Part shown: positions 12,801 through 27,800 of the stretch, piece by piece | How the letters are laid out: the number at the start of each line of letters is the position of its first letter | Position numbering within the stretch: position 1 is the stretch's first letter | Notes under the pieces: generated by a model | Database searches by the model: none | Seen by the model: the letters and a program-made list of their open reading frames with translations, nothing else | What the model was told of the DNA's origin: nothing | Made by a program: the position numbers and the translations under genes | Source: Anticarsia gemmatalis | Lineage: Eukaryota; Arthropoda; Insecta; Lepidoptera; Erebidae | Length of the DNA stretch: 64,000 nt | Assembly: GCF_050436995.1 (NCBI RefSeq) | Contig: NC_134753.1 | Location: forward strand, 13,826,001 to 13,890,000 | Reading direction: 5' to 3'

Positions 12801-15800
12801 AACTTCAGGTTGCGTGATGAAATATTAACAGTTTAGCTTCTTTTAGTTCAGCCGGGTTTTTGTCGTCAGTCTGTTGTTGGCCAGTTGGCTAGGTATGAAT
12901 GAAAAAACTTAAGCAGTTTGTTAGAACTCTTTATTCCAAATTTATCGAGCATCTTTGATAGACAAACAACCGATTCAATTAAACGACAACAAGGGAACTA
13001 CTAACGGATATGAAAGCTTAAGGAAAGCCGTGTGATAAGCCTATAGACCACCGCGACAGTTGGCAGCAGGCCACGTCCACTGTCGGCGTGTTGAATGTGT
13101 TAATTCACATCACCACTAACACATACTTCAATGAACGATATTTCAGTAAACGACTCACATTAGAATATTCGCTATAGTTTTAGAATACGAGCTGTGTGTG
13201 ACTCATTCTTTTCTAGATTTTCTTTGTCATGTTGCATTTGAATAGTTTAAACTATCTCTAACGCCCGTTTCCAATAACCTATCGTGGATAAGGTTGCTAC
13301 TGTTACTTGCCTAATCCTTGTTATTTCAAATAGCAGGTGATGCTTGGTAATTTAACCGCCTAACTCTTACTAAAGATAAGTGATAAACTATCGTTTAGTT
13401 CTATCTCTCTCTAAGTCAATCTTAAAAACTTTTTGTTTGAAGATAGAAGCGCTTGGATATTGAAATGCGCATGTATTTACTATGTGTGTTGTCTACAAAA
13501 TATGGCATACCGTAAAAATTCACAAATGAGTATACACGCCTACACAGTTCATTGAACCTTAAGTTTAGCAAAATCAAGTTATAGAGTGAACACGAGAGTT
13601 AGAGACTGGACTTTTTTATAACTTTTCTAAACATTGATTTAATTAATGATAGTAATAAACTAGTTTTAAACCTTTTATCACTTTTGAGATGATTTATTGC
13701 AACTCTATAGCTTGTTTCTCAATCTATACTAATATTATAAAGCTGAAGAGTTTGATTGTTGGTTTGTTTGTTTGTTTGTTTGTTTGAACGCGCTAATCTC
13801 AGGAACTACTGGTCCGATTTGAAAAATTCTTTCAGTGTTAGATAGCCCATTCATCGAGGAAGGCTATAGGCTATATAACATCACGCTACGGTCATTAGGA
13901 GCGGAGTAGCAACGAAAAATGTTACAAAAACGGGGAAAGTTTTGACCCATTCTCTTAGGTGACGCAAGCGAAGTTGCGCGGGTCAGCTAGTTAATTATAT
14001 CGTAACTGTATCAAAAACAGTTTCTTTATAAATCTAATTTATCAAAACCACTATGTAATTTTAAAAGTTTCCAAGTCAAAGACGTGTGATGTCATAAATA
14101 TGTATAGACATGATATTATCGCAAACACATGTGGCAACTGAAATACACTGAATTATAATAATAACAATCTATATTGTATTTTAAATGGCAAATATCTTTC
14201 TGCGCAGGTAAGTCTTGTGTTAAGTAGATCGAGATATTTCGATTTAAACGTTCTTTTGTATGGATCTAGTTTCCAAACAGACAGTTTTTTTTTGTTTGGT
14301 TTTCTTTGTGTGTTTCTTTATGTTTACTTTTCAAAATCTAACAATCTGACGGTAAATTCATTAACTTTGGTATTGATAAAGTATACCTATTGTAATAAAA
14401 TTTTGATAATATAAGTGATAAAATTGGCCAAGCATGAAGATCTTTGACTTGGTACAAATTACAACATCCAGAACAGACTTTTCAATCTCTAGAAGTAAGT
14501 AATTTAACATGAATCTCTTCCAAACTCTTCGGTTACAAATACTTTTAAATTTACACATTTGCCTTAACTAGCATGTTAATAGAATATTGTAGAGTGGTTT
14601 TTATTCACTGCTGACGTTTTAAGTTAAAGGTCTGCCTACAATGGACTATACATCTTGGGTACTTCTAACATCAAGAAAACAATATAGATAACTCCACATT
14701 ACCTCTACGTGGGAACGAACTCACTAACTAGTCACATTGTGTTGCGATCACCATTTCTCTACACACATACCATTCAACTTAATGACCTACTTAGGATCGG
14801 TTACTTTCGGAGGTGCTAGCGTCGCACTTTATAATCGTAATAGGCCTTTTTTACCATCGAAGAAGGTGTACCATCGTGTAACTTTATGCTGTCGCACTAA
14901 AAATACAATAGTGCTGTAATTCAAAATACAACTTTTATCTGGATTGACTATTAACTATTATAGCTAGGTAGGTAAAAGTGAATGGTGCTTACTTGAAGGG
15001 GTGTCCGTCATTGGTCTTCTGTACCGCCTGGAGCACATTCTTGTAGATGCGGAAGGCGACGGCGGCGGAGAGCGCCAGCAGCGAGGCGTAGGCGGCCACG
15101 GACACGACGGAGCAGCACGCCAGCGCCACCAGCAGCGCCAGCCCCGCGCCCAGCGCCGCGCCGCTGTGCGCCGCCGACCGCCAGTAGATCAGGGACTCCA
15201 CTACACACACGTAACATAACATACGTTAGTTTAATCAAGCATTGGGCTCCTCAAATGTGTCTCAGGCTTGCCAGATGGAAATTTGATGTGACTGAGATTT
15301 GTTAATCAAGGAAATGTAGAGTCATTTTGAAATGAGTTTTTGAACATCAAGAAGATCTTCAAAAGATGTAGACCCTCTCGCTGTTGTGTTTTGATGACAT
15401 AAAGTTTTAATAAAATCATATATTTGACAATCTGGCAAGCTATAACACAGGTAAACTTAAAACAATCTCCTGCTACAAGCATAAGGAAACATTCACAAAA
15501 ATGTTGAACGCATCGATATTGAGATGTAAACAAGTTCCCAGAGAAAGTACTCAATGAAACCTGTTTCCGTGCCGATCATCCACAAGGGAGCTACTGCGTC
15601 ATCACAATCAGTACAATCACCGCACGAATAACGCCAGTCTGCCAGTTCTACCTTGTATCGTGACAGAGGTCTAGATGAGAACGTTTCGCCTTTCGTTTTA
15701 CCTAACCGTTATCAATAGATGAACTCACAGATAGTTTCAAATGAACCGTATATAATATGATGGAGCGGAGTGAATCGAATGGCGCTACACTTTACCGTTA

Positions 15801-18800
15801 GTGTTCCGTCGCATTGCGTCCACTTATCACCGACACGAACGTTTTACATCTCACGATATTAGCCAGTTAATAACACAATAACTCGTACCGTGCCTAACAT
15901 ATGTTATAGCGGCGTGCGCACGACACCGGCAATATACTCGTAGATAAGATTACACTAAGAATTCTAACAAAACATGAGAGAGAAGGAGCGCGCCGCACGC
16001 TCAGGAGCACTCGGTCGTACACAGGACGTCGTCCCGGGCTGCACGCACGGTGCGACCGAGGCTTCCGTTCCACGTATCGATATTGAACTCACGGTACCAG
16101 ATGTGCTCGTTTTTTGACTTAAAACACTTCTGTAGAGCGATGCGGGTGGTAGAGAAGGTTCAGACGACGGGTCCCGAGAGGCGGTGGAGTGCAGGAGGGT
16201 GGCAATACCTGGTCCTCGGGGCGGCAGGTCGTCGTATTGCGCGGCGTGTCGCGGCGAGTGCTTGGGGCGCGCCATGGCAGCGGAGTGAGCGCGGCGCAGG
16301 CGGCGCGGGCGCGCCACGCGGCGGCACGTCAGCGCCGCAGCGCCGCGGTCAGCGCGCCGCTCTGCCACGCAACTACCTACCGACCTGTCACTTTATCGAC
16401 GCGACACTCTTACCCTCTTACGTTACCGAACATTACTACTATCCGTCTGTTTGTCACGATCGACATCAACGCGTATCTACTGATTTTGATGCGAACCGAG
16501 TAATTGCTATCAAATAGTACTTACGAGTAAGTTTCAGTCAAGAAAAATGCTAAAATGATGTTATGAAAAAATCATTTCACATTATTGAATATCTTGCATA
16601 TTGAATTATTTTATCTGGATACTAATAAGTATTTTTGAGAAAGTCAAATTTATACGATATGTTATGTTACTTGAGAACAAAGGGTTTATTAACCAATTCC
16701 CAAAACGAACAAAACAGCTCTTTGACAAGCAGACTCGCAGCACAAAGCTAGTAATTCATAAACGCAACATACTTGCGTGGAGTAGTATCGCTGAAACATT
16801 GAACTTGATGGCTGCGATAACTCACAACACTCACAACCGCTCCCGTATGTAAATAACTGAACATTTCGACTGCAGCGGGGGCACTGAGGGCACCGAGATA
16901 CATTGAAACAACGAGATATAATGTATGTATGTGTATGATCAAACAGATGCCTGTTCCAAACTGATGGATGGGTTCAAATCGAACGTTGTACTGACTCATG
17001 ATGCTATATTTGGGATAGGCATGGATTGAATACATTTATTAAATTGTCCGAATGATATCATCGATACTTATGATAATTAAGAAACTAAGCACAAATCAAT
17101 AGAAAGGTAGAGACGAGGTATCAAAAATTGAAGATCTAAATGTATTTTCTTTGGAATAATGTCCAATACACCATATCTGTGCTTATTTGAAAGTTAAAAA
17201 AAGGAGAAGAACGAAAAGACACTAATCTTCCTCCAAAGGTAAACTGACAGAAGTAAAGTCCACAGCTTAACACATTCGCATCACCCAAGATTACTAGAAA
17301 TTTTTTGTAAAGGTTTTATGGAAAAATAGCGATATGTGGAGTCACAAAATGTGTAGTAACATAATATTACTGCATAAACAAAAAATCCTAATATCAGGTA
17401 ATAATATCAGCGCCATAGGTGAGCAATGACGTAACTGTGAGCGGGACAGACGCATGAGCCCCATGTCTCATGGCAGTGAGCAGTGACATCAGCTCTAGTG
17501 CGGCACCCACTCGCGCATACTTATATGGACACCCTCGTTCTGTACCGAGAACACGTCCCGTGCACGCTCACATCACATACTGATTAGTATTACTAGTCGG
17601 TTGTAAGAATTTGAAATAATGTATTTTTGCTTAAAAAAGTCAATCAAGAAGAAGACGTGATCACGGAAATCAATCACGGTACAATATTTTAAAGTAGGAG
17701 TTATATCTTTTATCGACAAAAAGCTATGAGCGCCCCTCATAGCTTTTTGTCGATAGAAGATCTGTGAGAAGCTTGATGTAGGCAGTTCATAGATTGTCGG
17801 CTGCTTACTAGTATTTGAAATTAGAGCTTCCGTGCTTGGGAGGGCACGTAAAAAATTGGGCCCCGGCTGTATACGGCATGCCATGTCAAAGGCCTTCGGG
17901 TAGCTTGTACTAATTTGACACTAAGTTGAGCTCAAACCAGGCCATAAAATAAAAGTAGGAATTATGTTGGAGTGTACCAATTACTTCTGCAGTGAGACGG
18001 TTATGGCTGGTTAGAAGTCTTAATCCAATTTATTTAAGAACAGACGTTATAATTTATAACAATCTCGACGTTGCCAGTTTCAGAGTTAAATCAAATAATA
18101 TATTTGATCGTTACTGTACCAAATAATTTATCGCCAATACGGAATGTAAAGCCAGTGAGGACTGGCGAGAAACTCTAAGATAATGCCAAGAGATGGTAAA
18201 ACCGAACACTATAGAAACGTAGTAATAAGATAATACCAGTTATCAATATAAGTTTCATCATAACAATCATTCTGTACCTATAAAAACGGAACATTCGGCC
18301 AAATAGGGCAAGACTAGACACTGGCTCTTTAGGAGTATAGGAGACTCATATGGAACTTTAGGAGATTCCAATGTAAGGAAAAGAAAAAAATCAAGGTTAT
18401 GGAATTCAAGAACATAATGAGTAAGTACATGCTAGTGCAACATCATTATAAACGACGCGATAGACTTGTACTATTAAAACTACATAGACGACAATACTAA
18501 CAAGAAGTGCATTAACAATATGACAAGTAGTGAGTGAGACCACAAACATTAAGTAAGTGGTACTACTTATACTTGCTATGAAACCAGTTCCTACTTAACT
18601 ACTTACTACTTATGTAAACGTACAATGAAACTGAAAGTTTAAGGCTCTCGTTGAGCGGTGTCACGAAATAAAGTGACAACATTGCACTTGGGCAAGTGTT
18701 GCCGCGAGGCTGAAATTACCGATTTGGAAGTTACGTTACGAATTGCTTAGTAGAAATAGGGTATTTATTTAATGTGTTATTATTATGTTAATAATTAAGT

Positions 18801-21800
18801 TATTTTTGCTACGTATTTAAAGAATGACGAAGGTTCTATCAATCTGTTTCGAAAGCAATTTTCGTTTATATGTACTGAAGTGTTCGAACTAATGACATAC
18901 TTTTCGACACGCAAAATAAATGTAAACGTATCAATCCGAATCTGCGCAAACTTTCTAAAATAAACAAGTGTGCTGGTATAAATAGATGCAATTTATAATG
19001 AAGCTGAAAGTGGATTGTAAAGTGTTCATAGGCTTTCGATTGATGGCGCGGCCGTGCGCCAGTGATGCGCGACACGCACGGCGCATGCGCGGGCCTCGCC
19101 TGCGCGCCCGCATATCTTTATAACAAAAATACTTCCGTCATACACCGTAGCAGACTGTTTATCTTAAGATATTGATCTTATCAATTAGTACTATTATTTG
19201 CTTATACTTTTTCCATTGCATACCGATTTCGTTTGATAACATGATGATGAAATGTTTTAGCGAAATTTGTGGTAAGTAATAAAGAATTTTGCCAGTCATT
19301 CTCATGATCACATTAAGTACTAAAATAGTCCACTATTTTCCCGAATTAGCGACCAATGTAACTTGTCACTAGATTGATAAATAAATGGATTTATCGAGTA
19401 GTAGAGTTTGTACAAGTGACGCGAAGATATGCATTGCTAAGAGCATTCTCTTAGGCGTTTGGCAAGAGGCGCGCGTACTGCGAGCGCGGCGCTGCTCGGT
19501 CAATGGCACTCGCACAGTAATTACCTTATCAATACGAGAGCGAATGTTACTAGGACGATAACGAGGCGCTCGTCTAATAAGTAAGCAATAAGCGCCCGAC
19601 CTCTGTCACGATCACATGTGTTTGTATTATAATTAACAATACTGATAAGATAGCAGGCACTTTCGTCTTTGAATTTATTGTATTCTGTCGAATTTGAATG
19701 CTTTAAATATGACTTTATATTTAAATTTGTAGTTTTAAACAAGCCACATAGTTATGGTTCAGAAGAAAGACAGATAATGAGCCGATTTAGTGACATAATT
19801 TCACTACACACAAGATACATTGAGAGTCGAGAGATATAGGACACAAAACTCTTTTATTCAACATCTGAACGTAAGGCATTCGTCTTAATGACAAGAAAAA
19901 CTGGGAACTAAAATGTTCTTTTGTTGTAAAGGGTTTCAGGTCAAGCTACAAAGAGAGCTAGAGTTTAAAAATCATTAACGTGCCTTACGCACACCTAACG
20001 CCATCTATGACGCGAACAGGTAAACTGAGGTGGGAGACGACGATACTTTTTATTCCTTCTACGGAACCAATTACTATAAGTATTATTGATTGTTATTGAT
20101 TCATATTGGGTAACAATGACCCTTTTTATAATTGACCCTTATTAATAGGGTCATTGCGATCAGTATGTATAAAACTTCGTTCAGTCGAAGTTTCCGAGTC
20201 TTCTTTTATACTCTTTTCCATTATTTCTTTTGTGTGGTTAGCGGTCGACCTTAATTGATTAAGCGATCTGAAAGCCTATTGTCTAGGCCTGACAACTGGT
20301 AGACTAGGACAGTTTATAACCAGCCAGTCTCTTTCAACTGCGAAGTTCAAACGCCTATAGAGGGCGTTCATTTAATAGAAAAATGATTTCATTTCCTATG
20401 GGACGACGGGAGATAGATAGCTACATATCTAAGATAGCTATAGCATGGAGGGTGAAAGCTTCTTCGTATTTACGGAGTAATGTAATTGGTGGGGAGGATT
20501 GGGGTCACCGTGTTATCTCGCTGCAGGGAACGATGCCCTACTGAACTTTGTTTATGACTAGGGGACGTGCGGTCACATTTTATAAAACGTCTTATACGAC
20601 ATGCCCCATTTTGGTATCTACTCTCTTAGTAAGAGGAGTGCTTTTTGTATAGAAGCTGAATTGTAGTAGGCTGCTGGTTTCTGTGTTACTAATGTTAAAT
20701 ATTATAGGTTTAGTGGTAGCACAAGTGAGCGACTATCGATATGATTTGATTGTGATAAGTGAAAACGAAAATTGATTACAATTTTTTTTACTACCAAATT
20801 TGAATGTTAGGGAAAGTTCCGCTTAGATACAAAAAGATTATCTATTGTTTTTTTAAAGCTCTACGTTATCAATTAGCCAAACCGAATAAAACTGGATGTT
20901 AATTCCTCAGTCTTGTTGCTATCAGCTATAATAAAGAGATTACTGAATTTATAAATAACTAAACATTATCAGGGCTTAGGATACAAAATATAGTCTAGTA
21001 ACTAATCATAAGCTTAGAAAAATATCGCAATATTGTGAATGTCGAACTGTTTCGTCGGCATGGAAAATTTCGTGGGGTATAAACTATTCCACTAACATGT
21101 TATTCTAGGTAACAAGTTGGTCTATCAAATATCAAAATCAGATTACTAGTTTTCTAAAGCACAAACATGTTCACATTCTTATCTATTGATGCAAACTTTG
21201 ACATTTATAATATAAGTAGTATTCAAGACAAACACAGATCATATCGGCGATGTCTTGCAAAAAGATCAGGTGCGTAGTACTCGTAACCGGCGTTTTGTAT
21301 GACAAGATGTATGGATGTGAATAAAGCAAGGGAAGTTTGTAAAGATCGTAACAAGTGGCGTTTTTTTGTCTCTGCCTACCCTTTTGAGAAGTAGAAAGAA
21401 TATCAAGGATTTAGTTCCCCTGTTTGGAAGTTTTATCTAAACTGTTTCGCGTCGAGAGTGTTCTGATCAAGTAAACAGTGGTGAGTCACGCAAGGTACGT
21501 CTTGTGTACAATATAATAGTGTACTCTATCAATTATGTCATCTTGACTACATAAAAACGGTCGAATGAATGTCATGCCGGTGCATTTAGTGCTATGACGG
21601 TACCTCCGCTTGACTATAAAAATGTCTAAGATAAATATTGAAGGTTACACAAACTAGACGTTGACTCTACATGCTGTTAATTTTGTAGAGAATGTCAATT
21701 TAGCTCATTACCTTATCAGTACCTGCTCATTCTCTATGATTGGAAAACCCACATGACGTCACAGTATGGAACATTTTACAGCAAGGTAGTCTCTAAAGTA

Positions 21801-24800
21801 GGTACTCACTTGAGTTATACTCTAACTAAGGCACTATTTGTTAGAAGCAGCTAAATATTTGCGTCTGCTTTAGTAAAATTTACTGACTTATGGTCTAAAC
21901 TCTAAATAGTATTTCTTCTTTCTTACTCACAATACTTCTATCAAGACGATTAGAGAACGATTAACGAGATACTTGTCCCCAAAATAAGTTAGATTGAGAT
22001 GCCGATCACACTCCGAACAGCAAATGCAACTGGCTTGGAAATAAATAGTTTAGAACACAAGCCGCAGTTTAAAGTAGCTATCTTTAGAGCTGGAGACGAT
22101 TCTATTTTCTTTTGTCACTGTCGATACGTAGGCGTTATTGGCGACAGAGAGATATCACTAGCTACTTACATATTAGTTAGCATACATTCCTTGTTCATAA
22201 TGTTCATGAATGAGGTCTACTTTATGTTCCAGGACCACACATTCTTTGCTGGATTAACGAAAAATTTATAAACTTGTGCTTGTAAAAGGTTCATTTAAAA
22301 TGCTCAGACTATGTAATTTTTTTCCTAAATAATGATGAAATTGCAATGATTACAGACTGAATCATTTTATTAGGCACTCATTTGATATCAACGAAAATAC
22401 GAGACTATGACGTCACTATACCGTCTTTCCATACTAAAATGTGTTTTGGACATTTCATAAAGAGTAGCTGATACGTCTGGTATTCAACTACCTTATTTGC
22501 ATATTACATGTTGTTAATCGATTCCGTGCATGACGCACCTGCGCCGTTTCTAACCCGATCAGACGGAACTGTACTTCCCTCTCGTGAATGAACATACAGG
22601 TTCTACTAGTCACATTTCTATGGAGGTTTCTACTCCATTCTACACGTAAGGTCCGTCTATATTGGTTTGTGCAGTAATCTCGAGAACAATGCCTGGCTCA
22701 TTCGACCGAAACGCAGGGAAATTAAATAGGTATACATACCTATATAGGCTAACAAGATTCGAGAAACGGGTGTCTATTGTTGCAGTATTTGAAATGGTTG
22801 ACAATTTGTTCAATTTTCCTACACTGGTAGCCCAGAAATGTTTTCGAAATGACATACATCTCGTGTACAGCCAGTGTAATGTGTGTCGAGTTTGAATCTG
22901 CCCCAATAAAAGCGCTTTGATGTTGAATGACGGGAACATCACAACAAATCACAAAGTACCGAGCAGAGAGACAATAGCAGGCGGCACTCGGCGGCAGGCG
23001 GCGTCACACAGCGGTAAAAATAACGCAGTGCCACCGCGCCTTCCGCATCACACACTCATATTCTACATCTACCAAACATTCCTCACACGCTCACTATATT
23101 CACTAATCTCAAAAACGTTTGACAGAACGGAATGTTACTCCATAGAATCTTATATAAATGGAAGAGCGAGGAAGCCCATAAAATCTCGAGCATTGTTTAA
23201 GTGGATCTTTAAAATATATGACCACAATAGTTCTGAACAAATGGAAACACTTAATAACTGAGATAAGGTGAAATAACGACGCTTTGTCTCGCCGATAACG
23301 ATGTCTAAACACATCGATAACACCTCATTGCGAAACCGATATACATCTAGATACGATATCGTCTGAAGCAAACTGACGGTGATACAACAAAAACTGATAC
23401 AAATGTAACACAGGATTGCGTGTTGTACAATACTTACAAAAACTTCTACTGATTATGTGAAACGTTCTATAAAAACTCTATCAATCTGTTTAAGTTTCAT
23501 CATTTAACTTGAAAGTTTGTCGTTGAAAACGATTTACGTGTTTAAGTCGATTGGCAATCTCGACAGGTTGCGTAGAAGAACGATCGATGGCGACAATCAA
23601 TGTTTAAATAGCATCAGATGGACGGAGTACCTGCGACGTTTAGTCACAGGTGAAGTATGAGCATTACGAAACTAATAAGATTACGCTGAGACGTGTGACA
23701 CGGCGCGTATCTATGTGTGACAGGTGTGAGCTAGTATCTGGCCGGCGGCGCGCTTATCTGTCGACAATCAGCGGCCAGGCGGGACTGTGCCACGGGAAAC
23801 CGTTCATAACAATCTATAACACTCCCGGCTCCCCACGGGCTGCAACTGATTGTCACTAATGCACCACACCAATAGTACCATTACTGACTACTACAAACAT
23901 CGTAACTCTGTGTAAATATGAACACGGTAACAACGAATCGGTCTGTAATCACTTAGCGGAAAATAACTATTAATGAACTCCTAATGACTTGGCTACTCGA
24001 TGCGTCATGTTATTTATTACTCCGTGTACATTTGTAATTAATTAAAAATAATTAAAATCTTTAAAAGAGTAAAACGGTCATTAATTTCTTACAACTTTAC
24101 CATAATCGTACAACGAATAGTTTTAAAAGAGTGTCAGAATGCGCAGGTCGGTATACGACTCGCGTATCTCAGTGAAACGTCCCCGGTTGTTCCACTTCCA
24201 AAAATAATGATAACAAGATTAAAATAAGCATGTGGCATTCCCATGACTATAGCTAGTATAGCGTGTACGGGAGTAGTTGTTATGAAACACCACGTGGCCG
24301 CGAGCCGGCGACACAGTCGGGGGAACAGGAAACGCACGTGTTACCGACCACCTATCAACGTTCACTAATGAAAATATACACTTTATTTTGATTAAGTGCT
24401 ACTTCTTTACAATAATTGGAATCGATAGAAGGGACTCGAAATAGAACAATATTTTTGAGATGATCGATAAGTCGTTATTAGGGTATTACCGTGTGTATGT
24501 GAAGGAAGCATCATTAACTTGAGTGGAGGTGATGTAACGCTGCAGGAGCACAATTAGTGAGTAGCAGATCAAGGTGAAACCAATAAGAATGCAGATGAAA
24601 TCAGTGCGAGTTGTGAGTGAGGTCACGTACTACTGGGTACTTGGTAGAGGCAGGTAGCAGGAACAATGCCGATGGCGATCATAACTAACTACACTATACT
24701 TATGTTGGTTTTTGTGTACGATCATTACATTGTACCGTCCAAGGACACACGCACCGTGTCCGTATTACATGTTGTTATTGTTTAATATGTTCGCTCATTT

Positions 24801-27800
24801 GTCAATCGGTCTTATGGGATTAACTGAACTTCTTAAATGTAGCAATTCCCAAAGAATCAGAGTAAATTATAGAGTATCTGAGTATTTAGTAACTCAGATT
24901 TCGCCAGATTTTTGATACCATGTTCCAGAGGAACGATATTTTGCAACATTTGATGAATATACCAAAATCAAGCCTGTTTTTTCAACCAATAACCCAATAA
25001 CAGTCCCAGAAACCCGTAAAATATGTAGTAAAATGTGATAATAATATTTAAACAGTGATAGCATCGTCTTACAAAGGCGATGGTAACGGATACTTAGTGG
25101 CGAGTAGCAGCGTGTGTGGATATAGGATGCGGCCTTCCAGCGAGGGATCGGGTTTCGTTCGCCGGCGCCGCACACCACCAGGAAACAAAGGAAACCACCG
25201 TTCCGTTGCGAAGACTCAAACCTCACTGGGACGATCACTTATTCAGAGTACTGTACAGTCAACAGTCTACAGGGTAGGAGTGAAGGCGACGTTTGAAAGA
25301 CGACGTAATTTATGTAAAACAATTCCATGACAGACCTTTTCGATCGGATTCGGGATAACATGACCCGGAAACCACTCTACCTATCAGCAGAAATTTCGGT
25401 GGTATATTCCATAAAGGGCCACCGAGACTCCCATGGGGACTTAAAAAGATTGTCGAGAAGTATGGGCAATATTTCATGATATTTTATGAGGCATTAGATT
25501 CGCTACGTAGCAAAGAGAGACACGTGTAGAGCCATGAGCGTAGAGCGCTAGGTCCTAATTGAATTAGGCCAGCGTAAGTGATGTGCGAAGAGGAGCGCCC
25601 GGTGACCGCCACCGACTGTCAACCTACTGGCCAATCTTTAACGTTGTAACGTTGTATGGAACATAATGAAACATAGTGTTTGTTAAGAATATCGTATAAA
25701 CTTGAATGACTAGTTTGTTTTTTGTTGGCAAATAAACATGTCTGATTGCTTGCTGTAGCAGCTAATCAGATGTTTTGTGTCACTAGGGAAAATCATTGCC
25801 TTCATCCTCTTCACAATTTGGCAGTGATTAGATATAACAAGTTGAACGCTGCAATGATCGAAAAATGTATTGGAAAGATTATAAATCAACCAATACTGGT
25901 GGAAAATTATTGTCAACTGATTATGCCAATAGCAGAGGATCAATTTGGCAAGAAGCCGTCACAGGTCGCCAACGAGACTCGCTCATTAACAAGTGATCTT
26001 GGGAATGATGATCAAGTGTGAATCAAGAACGCTGTGAAGTCGATGGTTGGTCGATCGCTATAAATCACAAGAAACCGGCCTCAGTGTCAGTTAAAATGAG
26101 TCTAATTTCATCTTGGCAGTGGTGAGTTGAAGTGTGCAGGGTGAGCAGCAGCGCATGCGCGCCGCACGCACCACACACGACACACATACAACACACGTTA
26201 TTAATGAGGGCCGCGACGTGGACCAAGCGCGACCACCACTCGCAACTACAATACAATATACACGATCAGACGCACCGGTATAATTATATACGCACGCGAC
26301 CCGACTGTGGACGCCGCGAGGGTCGCCGACGCAGCCGTGACGACACACAATTAGCTAGTTACGCACTGCAGACTTATTTGCACCTTTTTGTCCCATACGA
26401 CAGATATAAATACTCTAGACGAGGTGCAGCGGAATTTTTCAATCACCGACGTGGTCCTAGACAATTAGCGAGCCGCGCCGGAGTTCCGAGCGAACGTGGA
26501 CGCTACTAGGATTTAGATCGAGCGTCGTATAAAAGTGTCCCTGTGCCAATTATTGTTTGCAAAGCAACGCAGTGACGCAATTCGTCACAAGTAGTTCATT
26601 CTCATTATTGAATAATAGAGATAGTTTCGGGACGGTCTCGTGAAACCTTGACTCGGCACGCGGAGTTATTATTGTTCTGTCACCGGCCGGCGGGAGAGCG
26701 CGGCCGCCCCCTGTCCACCACCACCGTCACCACCACCACGCGGCGCGTATGTACACTGGCACCACATCGATCGATCACTGCTGCTGGAGCGAACCGCACT
26801 GAGCTCACGAGACACTAGGTGAGGGTGCTGGCTCGCGGTGCAGGGCCGCAGGGCCGGCGCGAGGCGCGCTGCCCGGGCGGCCCGGTTGGCGCCGCGCCAC
26901 CTAAACGTATTTCTGCCCTCCGCTCGCGGTCACCACTCACCTTCGGGGTGCAGCCTCTGCGGGTCGAACCAGGCATCTGGAATAGAAGGCTGCGCGTTAG
27001 CGGGTTAGTCGCGACAGACAGAGAGGAAAGCAGGCGAAGCGAAGCCGGCGCAGCGGGGGCCGGCGGGGGGGTGCGGCGACACTTACGCGGGTTGAGGACG
27101 CTGCAGAGGGAGGGTCCGGAGTCCGTCATGGTGGCGATTTACGTAACGCGGAGCGTGAGGAGGAAAGAAGGCGGCGGACGGAGCGCGCGCCGCGCCCGAC
27201 TCTCGCGTCGATACTGGCGGCGCAGCCCCGCGCCCGGCCCGCCCCCGCCCCGCGCGCCCCGCGCCGCACCCCCGCAGCGCCCGCCGCGCCGCACAGCGCC
27301 CTGGCCGCACGCATGCGCACCAGCGCGCCGCGCGCCATCCCGTCACCCCCACACTGCTGCTGCACCACCACCGACCGCCACCGACCACCACCGCCACCGC
27401 CGACCACCGGCGGGCCGGCCCCGTGACACACGCAACCCACCACCACTACATGTCTTAGCTTACTACGTTACATCGATTACTCCTAAGTGTTAGGTTCCCG
27501 TGCGGTTAGTCTCATACCTACGGTTAGTTCCAGTGCAATAGATAAAATAAGTACAGTAGTTAAGTGTTAACACATGAGTACAAGTAAGTATGTGACAGAT
27601 AAGTAAGAGAAGATAACGGGTGCAGTACCTATGCATGTTGTTTACAGTCCGCGGCGGCGGGTCAGCGGCGCTACATGAAATAATGTCAGAGGCGAGCTGC
27701 ACTGACCTGCAAAGTGCATTCGCCTCATGTACTCGACAGTTACCAACTAACAGAATTAACGTTTGACCCTTGGGCCGCGAGCACGCTACTATACTCATTG

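Larger units (their letters stand above)
9963..14992 (-). other. Rtnl1: Rtnl1 intron with mobile-element remnants
   Basis: A 5-kb AT-rich intron holding a SINE tail (11333-11386) and a complete Helitron-like element (13723-13991). A 16-bp palindrome built on tttcatgaaa occurs near 12420. No coding sequence is supported. Confidence 0.6.
16276..26940 (-). other. Rtnl1: Large Rtnl1 intron segment
   Basis: AT-rich DNA with scattered CpG-rich patches (near 19040-19110, 22980-23045, 23700-23780, 26130-26500 and 26680-26760). It holds a strong hairpin (17705-17761) and a LINE C-terminal relic (21294-21393). I found no further phase-compatible Rtnl1 first exon in those patches, though small ones could be missed. 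Confidence 0.5.

Noticed and set aside
16050..16517. 155-codon plus-strand ORF
   Set aside because: It overlaps the GC-rich Rtnl1 exon d region on the other strand, has Arg/Gly/Ala-rich composition and no splice or family support.
20105..20155. Inverted repeat aatgaccct ... agggtcatt
   Set aside because: Only 9 bp per arm with a long, AT-rich spacer; not distinguishable from chance.
26819..27493. 224-codon plus-strand ORF and two minus-strand ORFs of about 105 codons
   Set aside because: Composition artefacts of the GC-rich Rtnl1 exon c promoter region: Arg/Pro/Ala strings without domain similarity.
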